Shown here piece by piece: positions 20,568 to 31,735 of a DNA stretch of 64,000 nt (positions within the stretch are counted from its first letter, which is position 1; each line of letters opens with the position of its first letter). The notes beneath the pieces were generated by a model. The model had not been told where the DNA came from. It saw only the letters and a list, made by a program, of their open reading frames with translations, and searched no databases. The position numbers and the translations under genes were made by a program. This DNA is from Posidonia oceanica (lineage: Eukaryota; Streptophyta; Magnoliopsida; Alismatales; Posidoniaceae), in assembly GCA_037176725.1 (NCBI GenBank), contig JAZBRS010000049.1:32604001-32668000 (forward strand). The letters are read 5' to 3'.

Positions 20568-20829
20568 GGGGAGGTAGCTAGAGTGGTTGGAGAGAGTGAG
20601 CTCGCTGATTCCCTTGTCGTCGTCCTCAGTCTCCTATCCCAGTGTATCTTCCCAGGGTTCGTCCGAGTCCCCTTCTGCCCATGCTTCCAGCCCGAGCATT
20701 GTTGGTTCTTCTTTATCTCTGACTGGCGGTTCTAGGTCGAGGTCTGCTTGTACATGCTAGATAGTTGCCAGTTCAGATCAAGCAGCTGACAGGATACTTT
20801 CTGCCTTCGCGTGAGCCACCGCATGATTG

Positions 20830-21200
20830 GGCATGGGATCTTAATGTATATGCTTTCTTTGCTGGTCCCCTTGAGTCACCCTCAATCTTGCTTTAAGCTC
20901 AGACCACATAATCTCCCCTCAGTCATTTAGGTCATATATTTTATCCTTGACCGTGAAGCATTTTTCAAGGGTATGCCCATAGTTTTGGTGATACGGGCAA
21001 TGTTTGGACATATTAGCATTGGGGGGACTCGGCCTGGGCCCGAGAGGCTGTAGATCTCCACTCTCGACCAACATCTTGAAGATGTCGGGGAGTGACTCTG
21101 GAAGCGGTGGGTAGCTCTACCTCTTTGGTCCTTTGTAAGCTTGTGGCAGAGGAACATTATTGTAGCTCCTTTGCCCCTGTTGTTGCCCCTTGTACTGATT
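20830..21200 (-). pseudogene. gag C-terminal part with CHHC knuckle, element B
   Basis: Minus-strand reading gives SYPPLPESLPDIFKMLVESG, then HCPYHQNYGHTLEKCFTVKD (about 21006-20947), the same C-x2-H-x4-H-x4-C spacing as in element A1, followed by IYDLND and a stop. It is not one long open frame, so it is missed by simple ORF calls. The upstream part (21200-21600) codes glutamine/tyrosine-rich peptides with stops. Confidence 0.7.
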
Positions 21201-21644
21201 GATCAGCCGTCCTTGTTGGGCATGTACCGGGTAGGTTGGAGGCTATTGTTGTTGGGACTGCTGGTATTGCTGTTGATACGATATGGGGTGCCCCTGGTAC
21301 TGGCTCTGATTCTGAACTGGCTGCCCCTGGTACTGCTCTAGCTAACTTTGATATTGATACCTAGACTGGTATTGGATTGGCTACCCCGGGTATTGCATTT
21401 GGCACTCAGGTTGGTATGGGGACTTTCCCCCTCTTTTCTGCCCTTGTTGAGCCGAGACCTATGATGTACTACCAGTGGTGCCTTCAAGTGCATAACCGGA
21501 GGTCTTCTTCTTGCCCCTTCCCTCAAGCTCTAAGAATGGTAGGTCCTCTTTGTTGCGGAGGACTCTTGCAGGTCGTTCATACAGTTGAGGGTATGTTTGG
21601 AAGACACTAACTAGTAACCCCGCTCTCAGTGTCCCTATAGTGTT

Positions 21645-22010
21645 TCAGGCGATAACCTCAACTGCCTGGCTTTCTGGGATGTAGCATTCAAATCGGGCAG
21701 CCATGTCCCTCCATCTTCTTGTGAAGGTGGCAAACTCCTCATCAGGTTTCATCTTTTCGGCGAGGAGGTCGTCTATTGTGGGCTTGTGCTGGATGTGGTG
21801 GCCATATTGGTACAGAAATTTTTCCAGTACTATCTTGAAGTTACTGAGATCGTATGCTGTGAGCGTGTTGAACCATCTCAATGCTTCTCCCTCCAGACTT
21901 TTGAAGAAGAGGTATATAGTAAGCCCATTATTATGTTGATAGGGTAGGGTGTCCATAGTAAAAGTAGCTAGATGATTTCTTAGATCACTCATCCCATCAT
22001 ATTTTTGCAT
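21645..22010 (-). pseudogene. gag core (Retrotrans_gag), element B
   Basis: A 121-residue frame: MQKYDGMSDLRNHLATFTMD, IYLFFKSLEGEALRWFNTLT, LEKFLYQYGHHIQHKPTIDD, FATFTRRWRDMAARFECYIP. It matches the core of A1 gag position by position (LEGE..WF, F...Y, F..RWR.MAAR). The frame stops after QAVEVIA, but homologous sequence continues (QTYPQLYERPARVLRNKED), so the stop is a lesion or a frame change. Confidence 0.8.
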
Positions 22011-22252
22011 TTTAGGCGTTTTGAACCCAGGCGAAAGGGTGAAGCGGGGGAACTTGGAAGTGTCAAAGCTGACCCGTGCCTTAGATGTGACCCCCCTTCT
22101 GCTAGTGCCTCTGAGATCATTTTCTTGACATCTGGTCCCGACATGGCTGGTTGCCCCTAGCTTAGGTGCTCGTGAGTCTGGTGGTATTGTGGTGATGGAG
22201 AGGGGTTATATGGTAGAGAGAAGGGTAGGGACTAAGGTGGAGTGTGGTAGGA

Positions 22253-22753
22253 CTATAAGGTCGAGAGTGGTGATTGGGGTGCCCTTGGGTATTGTGGTTG
22301 GTGGTAGCTTGTTGGGGATGGCGAGGTGTGATGTATGGAGGGGTAGGTTGGTATTGCGTGGTATTGTGCGGATGGACCTTGGGTAAGGAAGTTTATTGTG
22401 GGGTTTGATGGTATGGTGTATGTTTGAGTGGACGTGGTTGACGAGCTCCTAAACGAAGGGTGATGCCATACCAAGAGTTGGTAGATCTCATTAGTTGCTT
22501 CTTCAGATAGATAGGAAGCGGTCGATGTAGGTGGCACTACATGGGAGGTTACCCCGGGAAGCGTGTGTCCAAGCAGGGTACTCCACGGTTGAGAATGGCC
22601 TATCCCTCTTTCCCTTTCAACTTCCTCCCCACTGTAATTTGGTGCAGAAAATACAGGAGTAGGGCCCTCAGAGGAGTAGTTGAACGAAATGGATGTGTGG
22701 GGGAATATCCGACAAGCCCTTTCTTGCATGAAGTTATATGGCTCTTGTGACAT
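22253..22753 (-). pseudogene. gag N-terminal part, element B
   Basis: A 166-residue frame starting MSQEPYNFMQERACRIFPHT, rich in Ser, Thr, Pro and Tyr, ending in RAPQSPLSTL. Low-complexity N-terminal gag segment by position, directly downstream of the AAATTC-rich array (sense) and upstream of the core at 22010. A frame break separates them. The native start could be further upstream (22860 region). Confidence 0.55.
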
Positions 22754-22861
22754 TGGGGTGCTGAAGAGGTACTCATGCTAACCACCGGTACTGCTTGCTT
22801 GAGCCATGGATGTTGAAGCAGCTGCCATGCTTGGAGTGACCTGGGCCAAGCTTGATGCAAT

Positions 22862-23590
22862 TTTGAGTTTTAAATTTAAATTTGATTTCGAATTCAAATT
22901 TGAATTTAAATTTTGAGTTTGAATTTTAGTTTTAAATTTGGATTTTGATTTAAAAATGCAAGGTTTGATTTTGAATTTGAATTTTAGTTTGAATTTTGAT
23001 TTAAATTTAACTTTGAATTCTGAATTCCAGATTCGAATTTCGATTTTTAATTTGAATTTCAATTCATATTTTAATTTGGATTTTGAATTTGGATTTTGAA
23101 TCTTTAATTCAAATTTAAGACTTGATTTTGGGTTCGAATCTTTGAATTTTTAGTCTTACTTCGAATTTGAATTTAATCGGGATTTGAATTTAAACTTGAA
23201 TTTGAATTAAGGCTTGATTTTAAATTTAAATTTTGGGATTTGATTTTGAATTCGGGTTTCAATTCAAATTTGAATCCTGATTTTAAATTCAAAATTTTAG
23301 TCTAACTTTGAATTTGGAATTCAAATTTGAATCTGAATTATTTGGATTGAATTCGAGTTGGGACTTAAACTTCAATTTGAATATGATTTTGGAGTTGGCT
23401 TTGAATTTGAATTTGGAGTTGATTTTGAGTTTTGAATTTGAATTGGAATTTGAATTTGGGTTTGGATTAGAACTTTGATTTTCAATTTGAATTCGAATTT
23501 TAATTTGAATTAGGATTTGAACTCAAATTTTGAATTTTGAATTTTAATTTTGAATCCAAGTTTCGAATTTGAATTTTGATTTTTTTTGTA
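22862..23590. repeat. GAATTT/AAATTC hexamer-like array before gag (B)
   Basis: About 730 bp of imperfect units such as TTTGAATTTGAATT, AATTTAAATTTG and TTTTGATTTTGAATT. It lies between the leader and gag. The K/N/F/L-rich frame 22778-23062 over it is a translation of the repeat. Position corresponds to the pyrimidine tracts upstream of gag in elements A1 and A2. Confidence 0.9.
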
Positions 23591-23813
23591 TTTTGTTATG
23601 AATGCTAGAGAGCAAAAAAGTAAATTACAGACTCCAAAAAAAGCAACTTACACAAGATTCCTATGAAAAGAAAATTACAAACTCGATAGGAAAAAAAGTA
23701 ATTACAACTTCTCAAACAAACAAAAAATATCCGATGAATGTTTCTGCAGTTCGTATCACTGAATACAGCCAAACCACCCTGCAAACAAGGCATGCTGGTG
23801 CGATCTCCTTGTA

Positions 23814-23866
23814 GTCGCCTGTGAGACAGGCGATGAGAAACACGTCGCCGATTGAACCAGCGACGA
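23814..23866. repeat. doubled B-type stem-loop, element B leader
   Basis: GTCGCC at 23814 pairs with GGCGAT about 15 nt later; a second GTCGCC starts at 23844, with GCGAC downstream. Units are 30 bp apart here. Confidence 0.65.
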
Positions 23867-25009
23867 AACGCAACGCCTCTTGGATAGGTGGCGAAGTCCC
23901 CTGTTCTCTTGGCAACCAGAATCTGTCCCTTACAGACCACGAATCAAACAAGGCTAACTAAGCAAACAAGTTTCAGATAGAACACGAGTTTTACTTGTTT
24001 AAGTAGTTAATTAATCGCTTGATTTAACCTGCGTGCTCTCAGTAATTAGGTTCCTAGGCTGGGGGTAAGGACAACTTTGTGGGATCTAAGGGTCACTCAA
24101 TGGGATTTTTGACACCTTGGTACCTCCCTTTGACTTTCGTTAGGATCCACCAAGAGGACCTAGGCGGCGGGTTTGTCTCTCTATAGAGGGACCCGCAACC
24201 TAGGATTATGTCCTTAGGCTCGTATCCTAACAAACCACAAAGTAGTAAGGAAACACGAAATACTAGAGTATCAAGTATCTACCAAGGATTATTATTGACT
24301 CAGGGAGAAGGAGTCAATAATAAAACCTTAGGACACCTTGAGTTCTCAATCTAACTATTACAATCAACACTGAGTATGGGAGAGCGACTTGCACTGGCCC
24401 GGTTCGCTCAGGTTGATCGTTCTAGTTAGAGGGAGATTCCCTCAAGGAACTTTAACTCTAATATCAAGAAAATAGCTTCCACCCTAGTGGTGGACACAAA
24501 TAGACCTAAAAACCGTAAAAAAACTAAAATATGGTTAACAAGAATGATTTCTTTTTTTTGTTTTTATGCAACCGCAAATCTAAAACACAACGTAAACTAC
24601 GAAAAAACTACTAATCTGTAGTGGGAATCGTACCTAGATCCAGTCGCCGTTGCAAGGGGCACCTATGTCAGTTGCCACATAGAGGCGCGACGAGAGAAGG
24701 CACCGCTAGTAGAGGCAGTTGTGCTCGAGAGTTTTCTAACCTCAGTAAAACCAACCTAGTCGTCGAAGCTCTGGACACTGAAGTGAGTCATTGCCTCAAA
24801 GTGCTAACGAGACTTGGCGCCCTAAGTAGAAAATGACTAGATATAAGGTTTTACTAACATCATAAATAAAAAACTCGATGAAAATGTCTGGGTGTCACGA
24901 AAACCTATACGTGTGACAACCAGACTAAAAACAACACCTAGATCTATGCAAAAAAATAAAGGAAGGAAAAGGGTTCACACACGTAACACAAAGGGTTGGC
25001 TCAAGTCGG

Positions 25010-25026
25010 TCCCACTGTGATCGCCA
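25010..25026 (-). other. primer binding site, tRNA-Arg type (B)
   Basis: Minus strand TGGCGATCACAGTGGGA, six bases after the LTR end. From memory, plant tRNA-Arg(UCG) ends in a sequence whose complement is TGGCGACCACAGTGGGA, one mismatch (a possible G:U pair). Confidence 0.65.
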
Positions 25027-25031
25027 CTTTT

Positions 25032-26894
25032 TATGGATGTGGATTTTGGGGGTGTAGATGGATGAATGAAGTAGTCGGCGCTTCCACGACGTCGTCTACT
25101 TGGTGTGATCGCCACTCGTCGATTTGCAATGCTGGCTGACAAGACGCTTGGGGGAGATGTGGATGATGTGGGTCGTCGGCTCATTGGATCAACGGCAGGA
25201 TGTCGTCCAACGGCGTCCTCGTGCTATGTGAGTGTGTTCCTTTCCTTCAAAACAAATAACAGAGATCTAGGTAAGTTCGAGTGTAGTAAACATATCAGAT
25301 AAACAAGAAAATAACATAAATAAACGAATCTAATACTAACCGGGGGTGGTTCCCCGCATGCATGTGCTATGGGTCCTAATTAAGGAATGCAATAATGAAA
25401 ATGAAAAAGTAGATTTGAAGAAATACTCCCTTCACCCTCGTGCTCTTATGGCATGGAGTGAGGAAGTGGAGGTACGGACGGAGCTCCGGCTAAGCTGATC
25501 TCTAGGATCTAAAGTTGATAATCTAAGGTTGATCTAAAGTAGATGATCTCTGGGATCTAGGGTTTCTCGAAGGATTTGGGCAGAGTGGGGACTAGGGATC
25601 TCTCAGAATCTCTCTAACTCTCAAAAATATCTCCTAACTCGGGCTCCTAACTCTCAAAAATGCCTCCCCTTAAGCTCTAGCTCTCGGGGCCCTTCTATAG
25701 AGGTGTGGGGCTCGAATGGATCAGATCTAGGAATTTTCTAGAAACAAATTAGATATTTTAGCAAGTTGCCTATTGGATCGGCGACAAGCACAAATATCTC
25801 ATATTAATGACATGGAAGTCCGCAAATCGGAAAACAGAATGTGCTACGTCATCAAGTCGCCGCTTGGGATGGCGTCGAGCTAACCCGGCAATGACGTGTA
25901 GGATCCAATTAAAAGGTAACAAAAAAGACCACGTCATCAAGTCGCCGGTTGATGTGGCGCCTAGAAGAGATATTTTATTTTTAATGACATCGAAATGACG
26001 TGGAAGATATAAATAAAATATCTGCGGAGTCTTATCGCCACTTATAGCGTCGCCTACTTCCCGGAATATTCCAGACTTAATTTTAAATGCGATTTTAGAT
26101 TTTTAAGAAGGATATGACACATTAAAAACGTGTTAAAAATCAAGATAAAGTCTGATTGTCACCCAAATCTAGGATTTTCTAGAATCTTCATTAATTAATC
26201 ATTTTTAATATGATATACATAATATACCATATATATGGTGTTAGAAAAATCGTAGAAATATCAATAATTATGGGAAAAATGTTATAATAGTTTATAAAAA
26301 TCCCATATATTATTTTAATGCCTAGGATAACAAAATATGCTGAGAGGGAGTGGCAGGATTCTAGTCGTCTGTCTCTATGGTGACATCACAGTCTAGTCGC
26401 CGGTGGTGGTGGCGACTAGCTGTGTCGCCATTTGCAGGGCAACGAGCTGGTCTTTTTGTATTTTTAAACCTGTCTTTTATCTTAATTTAGAGAAACATGT
26501 CAAAGGCCCAGAAAACTTTAGAAATTCCATGAAATCATAAAAACATCTTCTTTAACATTAAAATACTCAAATCTGCCACTAATTTGAGTGAAATGAGAGT
26601 ATTAACTCTACCACAGCTAATAAACTCTCACTAAATAATGTTAAAGGGATTCAAACTTGCCACTAGTTTGAGTAGAATAAAAGGTGTTCAGGATGCTCAA
26701 ACTTGCCACTAGTTTAAGTGTGTTAGCTCTGCCACAGCCAACGACCTTAAACTGAGTAAAATCAAGTGATGTTTTTAATTAAATATTGGAAAATCTGGAA
26801 AATGTGTTGTTAGTCCTTAATTATGTGATTTAGGATGCCTCAGAGGTTTATATCCTTAGTGAACTCTAGGAAATGCCAAAATGGGATATCTACA
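25032..26894 (-). repeat. 5' LTR of element B
   Basis: An 1863-bp LTR, sense start TGTAGATATCCCATTTTGGC at 26894. The sense end here reads CCACATCCATA (final CA mutated to TA) beside the primer site. Contains a doubled stem-loop at 26393, a dyad at 25941 and an internal primer-site-like copy at 25104-25116 (TGTGATCGCCACT, matched at 12566-12578 in the 3' LTR). Confidence 0.85.
26393..26447. repeat. doubled B-type stem-loop, 5' LTR
   Basis: CTAGTCGCC at 26393-26401 and GGCGACTAG at 26411-26419 form a perfect 9-bp stem with a 9-nt loop; the next arm TGTGTCGCC starts at 26421, exactly 28 bp after the first, followed by GGGCAAC. Confidence 0.85.
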
Positions 26895-28038
26895 AATCTT
26901 CCCTCCTTTTTCACATAAAGTTCACGTATTATCCTCTATTATTTCTTCTTTTTCCTAAGATTGATCCTAGTATTTAATTAATTATACACATGTGTACTAA
27001 AGTATGGAGACTATGATTTATTTATTTCAATGCATTTATTCTAGTTTTGACTCATTTATATTGTTCGACACATCCTCCTTTTTCTTTTGTTTCTCTCTAT
27101 ACACACCAAGTAGCAGTAGGATTAGGGCACATGGTAGGAATCACAATGCACTGGACACATGTTGATCTCTGATTACAAAAAAAAAAGAAACAGAATGATT
27201 AAGCTACTATCTTGTTTATCTAAGCTGGTGGAACGTCAAGGAGATTGTCGACAAGGTGATGTCCCTAGAGCAATCATGTCAAAAGGATGTACCCTGTGTT
27301 TGTCCTAGAGTGGACTTTGGAGGATTCTTAGAGTAAGGACACGGGACGGACCAGCTCCTACACAAGGTGGCTCGTTCGTGACCGTGCAGTGCGCTTCAGC
27401 GGCTACTTGTTGGCTGGTCGGCCACTGTTGGCCACAATGACACGACAGGTTTTGACGCTGGGTGCGTGTGTTGTGGTTCTCTGTGCTCAAATTCAGATTT
27501 TTCGGCTTGGTCAAGAAAAGACCTTGGTTTTAAGATGTGGTTTTGTGGTGATTTTCTGGACTTGGTTTGGCGTAAAATAGCCATTCCAAGGGTGCATAAT
27601 GGATTTTAAAGAATGCACGTGTTTTAAAAGAAAAGAGAAAAGGTTTTGAAAAGCATGTTTTAAAAAGAAATTGTATGCTTCTTTATGATAGAATTTTGCA
27701 GACTTCAGGTTTTTGGGACTGCCAAGAGAGACAACTGTGTGGTTCTGGGAGCCGACAGCCAGTAGCTCTAGTTTTTGGTTTGTTGTTTTTTGTTTTTGAT
27801 AAGCGTGTATTGGGTGACAATTATATGTCACTCATACATGTTTTCGTTGGTTTCTTTTAGGTGCAGTTTGTGGAGTTTCGGTCCAGTGTAGTGCACATAG
27901 TTGGAGAGCCACGTAGCCGCACACCACAGGTTCTGGGTAGAAATAGGTTTTGTTGAGTTTTAATTCAGTTATTTTCTTTATTTAGTTAATATTCCTGCAA
28001 GTTTTGGTAAGTTATTTAATTGTTAATTTGTTATAGGT
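26895..28038. other. unassigned stretch between element B and the MULE
   Basis: AT-rich first 200 bp, possibly the upstream half of the copia-type LTR split by element B. The remainder (27180-28038) has no recognisable coding domain or repeat; it may include the decayed 5' part of the MULE. Confidence 0.4.
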
Positions 28039-29929
28039 AGTTTGATGCTAGTTGTGGCACCGGAGGTGTTACATGTGGGTAAGTCAAAAAACTATAGGAT
28101 GAAGCAGAAAGCAGTGGACCTACTATCTGAAAGCTACAAAGAATTATATAGTAGATTGTGAGACTATTGTAATATTTTAAGGTATAAGAATCCTGACTTT
28201 GTTGCAAAGTTGAAGGTAGAGAGGCCATTACCTAATAGTCTACCTTTATTCCAAAGAATGTCTATCTATTTCGATGTTATGAGGAAAGGAATGTCACATT
28301 GTAGGCCCTTTTTGGGTCTTGATGGTTACCATTTACATGGCCCATACAAAGGTATTCTTTTGAGTGCCATTGTCATGGATGCCAACAACCAGCAATTTCT
28401 TGTTTACGCTGTTGTTGTGAAAGTTGAGAATAAGCATAGCTGGGCATGGTTCCTAACTAATGTTGTGGAGGCATTGGGTACACCATAAGTAGGATAGACG
28501 TTCATATCAGACAGACAAAAGGTAATATATTTCACCCCATTCTTGGTTTATAACTTCATTCTTAATTTAATTTTTTGCATAACACATTTAATGTTATCTT
28601 TCAGGGCTTGCTTCAAGCAATCAATATGTTGATTAGTGGTGCCGATTATAGATATTGCCTTCGTCATTTGCATGTGAATTTTAAAGAAAAATCTAGAAGA
28701 AATATATACAAAGATGGATTTTGGGCTGCAACCGAGGCTTATAATGAGGCTTTCTTTAAGGAGAGAAGGAGTTACTTAAGAAGCATGAAGCCAAATTGTG
28801 AAAATGTGTTTCAATTCCTTGACAGTATTCTACACTATCATTCGACTAGATATGCATTTAGCACCAAATTCAAGTGTGATCATGTTGAAAATAACAATAG
28901 TGAGAGTTGGAATAATGCTATAGAAGAAGCTTGAGGGAAGCCAATAATCAATCTATTTGAACATCTCAGAAGATTATTGATAAGGAGAAATCAAAAAAGA
29001 AGAAATGTTGATACAAGTTCGTTATTATGTCCCAATATAGCTGATGGGTTGGAGAAAACTATATTTGATTAAAGGAAGCGTGACATCTATTATGCCGGGG
29101 ACCTTAAGTTTGAAATTGATTGTGCTTGTAAATCATATGAGGTTGATTTGTACCAATGAACTTGTGGATGTAGAAAGTAGGACCTCACAGGCATCCCATG
29201 TACACATGCAGGTTAATGCATAGGGTTTACATTTTTTGGTATTTATATACTCATTATTGTTTACATAAGGTATACACATTTTTTGGTACATAAGGTTTCT
29301 TATTGTTTATGTGTTATTTGCTCGCAGTTGCAGCAATCCTCTATATGAAGCACAATGTTGAGGACTATGTCAATTCATATTACCACACCAGTACAAACAA
29401 AAAGGCGTATGAGCACTTGGTACTTCTTGTGCCTGATATGAGTCGGTGACCTAGCACCGAGTTTGAGGAAGTGCTGCCACCTTTCGTCAAGACACAACCA
29501 AGAAGATCAAAGAAGAAAAGAGACAAGTCCAATGATGAGAAGCAACATCCAAATAAGGTGAGGAGATTGAAGTCAGTGATGATTTGCTCAAAATGCAATC
29601 ACCAAGGTCACAATTCTAGGACTTGTAAATGGAAGGAAGGAGACCTCATTCAATCAAGGATGAGGATTTGGAAGAGAGGCTCATCAAATGCAACAACCTC
29701 ATCATGTGCAGCACCACAAACTTCTACAACACCATCATCTTCTACAACACCATCGTCTTCTGTAACACCTCATTTTAGAAGGACAAGAGCTTCACAAAGA
29801 GCCCGGGCAAATGCAAGCACCGCTGTAGAGACTGTCTTCGTGGAGGAACAAAGGGTGTTGGAACGTTCAAGTAAAATTCCACCAAGAAGAGCTCAAACAA
29901 CCCATTTAACTCAAGATTCGTGTGGTTAG
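28039..29929 (+). pseudogene. Mutator-like (MULE) transposase, decayed
   Basis: Domains in order: the MULE transposase core CRPFLGLDGYHLHGPYKGIL ... VVVKVENKHSWAWFLTNVVE (28300-28486), FISDRQK (28505-28521), an apparent intron 28522-28604 (GT...AG), YCLRHLHVNFKEKSRRNIYK (28652 onwards), a SWIM-type zinc motif with TCGC and GIPCTHA (about 29163-29211), a second apparent intron 29212-29333, then KHNVEDYVNSYY and a CSKCNHQGHNSRTCK knuckle (29586 onwards). In-frame stops occur at 28486-28500, 28932 and around the SWIM motif. The N-terminal DNA-binding part and the terminal inverted repeats were not found. A dead copy of an autonomous Mutator-type transposase. Confidence 0.85.
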
Positions 29930-29959
29930 GAGGTATGCTTACTTTAGCAGTGCATATGA

Positions 29960-30410
29960 ATTTTATACTCATAATTAAAACTAACTTAGTTGTAGGCGAT
30001 TATGGTACATGGTCTACTGATTTTGGTTGTACTTCTCCACTGATTCTTAGGAATTTCTTTATGCACTGATGTTCATAGACATTTAATATCTATTTGATTT
30101 AATATCTGGAATTCTCGTATTCTATACTCATGATTGAAACTAACTTAGTTGTAGGTGATTATGGTTCATGGTCTACTAATTCTTAGGAATTTCTTTATGC
30201 ATTGATGTTGTTTATACAATAATTGTGTCCAATGTATAGGAGATTATTCTTAAATATTTCTTTATGCACTGATGTACATAGAAAATTAATATCTGTTTGA
30301 TTTAATATCTGGAGTTTTTGTATTCTATACTCATAATTGAATCTCATTTAGTTCTAGGTGATTATGGTTCATGGTATACTGTTTCTGGTTGTACTGATTT
30401 AGTTGTAGCT
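29960..30410. repeat. tandem repeat, about three copies
   Basis: The segments TATACTCATAATTAAAACTA..., AGGTGATTATGGTTCATGGT and TCTTAGGAATTTCTTTATGC recur around 29965, 30125 and 30325. Spacing is roughly 160-190 bp with internal deletions. Lies just 3' of the MULE gene. Confidence 0.75.
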
Positions 30411-30985
30411 TGCATTAATGATGGAAACATGAAGAAAATAGAATTGGGCAAAAATCTAGAGTTCTTGTATTCGAATTAATCATCTCAGTACAAGTACAAC
30501 TCATATATACAGGGAGACTGTCTTCATGTCATTAGATTCACTAACAACCTGTTTTTCTTTTCTTATTGTCTCAAGAAAATAAGACATGGACAGAACCTCA
30601 AGAAAATTCATAGAAAGTGGGAGGTTTTGTTTTTTAATGTTCTGTTGGTTCTCCCAAAACTCACTGAATGTAAATTTAGATAGACATGATCTGTAAAATT
30701 GATACACTTCCTGGATGTTCTGTTGGTTCTCTAAAAGTTCTGTATGTAAATTGATACACTTCTTGTATGATCTTGTATGATTCATGCCACGTTATGAAAT
30801 TTAGAATGTAAATTCATGCACATTCTCCCAAAACCAGCTGAAAGTTCTAATTTAGATAGTGTTGATTCATGTTGGTTCTAATTCATATGTTTTGTTGAAT
30901 GTTTTTCTTTGACATCACTTTGTATAATTCATTCTTCTACATTATTGGGTTGTATTGCATTTGAAGGAAATGTGATATTGCATTG
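30411..30985. other. AT-rich spacer, nothing recognised
   Basis: Contains two short duplications (TGTTCTGTTGGTTCTC near 30640 and 30717; TTCTTGTATGATCTTGTATG near 30760). No coding signal. Confidence 0.5.
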
Positions 30986-31735
30986 AACATGTGATGGTTA
31001 CCATGGGAATGAATCCTATTACCAGAAAAAATCATTTGGTTACCATGGGAATGAATCCTATTACCATTGAACATGTGATGGTTATCATGGGAATGAATCC
31101 TATTTGTTACTAGAGATATACTTACATTTGGCTACCATAATAATTCTATTCGTTATCAATAAAATCTTCTGAATTACCATATGTATTTAAGCAAATATTC
31201 TTTTAAGCAAACAAATACCTTACAGTTACAAAAATTAATATGGTTACCATGGAAATTGTTGTTATTACTATAGAAATTGTTCTAGTTACCAGATGAATTC
31301 TTCTGGTTACCAAATAAATTGTTCTGGTTACTAGATAAATTATTGTACTTACCATTGAAATTCTTCTATTAATCTGAGAATTTACCAGAGATATACTTAC
31401 ATTTGGCTACCATAACAATTCTTTTCATTATCAAAAAAATCTTCTGAATTACCATATGACTGTAAGAAAATATTCTTTTTAAGTAAACAAATACCTTACG
31501 TTACTACCATTAATATGGTTACCATAGAAATTTCTATAATTACCATGGAAATTGTTGTTATTACTATATGAATTGTGCTGGTTACTAGAAGAATTGTGTT
31601 GCTTACCATTGAAATTCTTCTATTAATCTGAGAAATTACCAGAGATATACTTACATTTGGTTACGATAACAATTATTTTCTTTATCAAAAAAATCTTTTG
31701 AATTACCATATGATTGTAAAAAAATGACTAAAGAA
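30986..31735. repeat. higher-order repeat built on GTTACCAT..GAAATT units
   Basis: Short units such as GGTTACCATGGAAATTGTT and GTTACCAAATAAATTGTTCT, about 20-24 bp each, fill the region. Superimposed is a longer unit of about 250 bp: ACCAGAGATATACTTACATT is seen near 31111 (as TACTAGAGATATACTTAC), 31384 and 31638, each followed by TTTGGCTACCATAA-like sequence and ATCTTCTGAATTACCATATG. Confidence 0.8.

Larger units (their letters stand above)
12494..26894 (-). mobile_element. Tat-like Ty3/gypsy element B (gag-protease only), with nested solo LTR
   Basis: On the minus strand: 5' LTR 26894-25032, primer site 25026-25010, leader, AAATTC-rich array, gag (22753 to about 20830), protease (20567 to about 20100), a long non-coding stretch, then 3' LTR 16826-12494. 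The 3' LTR is interrupted by another family's solo LTR (13320-15876). Subtracting it, the element is about 11.8 kb. The two LTRs are nearly identical over long stretches, so B is much younger than A1. No reverse transcriptase, RNase H or integrase motif was found between 20100 and 16827. Flanking 5-bp target repeats are not convincing (GATCA at 12489, AATCT at 26895). Confidence 0.8.

Noticed and set aside
22778..23062. K/F/N-rich 94-residue frame
   Set aside because: Reads through the AAATTC array; no start context or conservation.
12494..26899. A 5-bp target duplication for element B
   Set aside because: GATCA and AATCT share only ATC; not convincing, so not reported as a feature.
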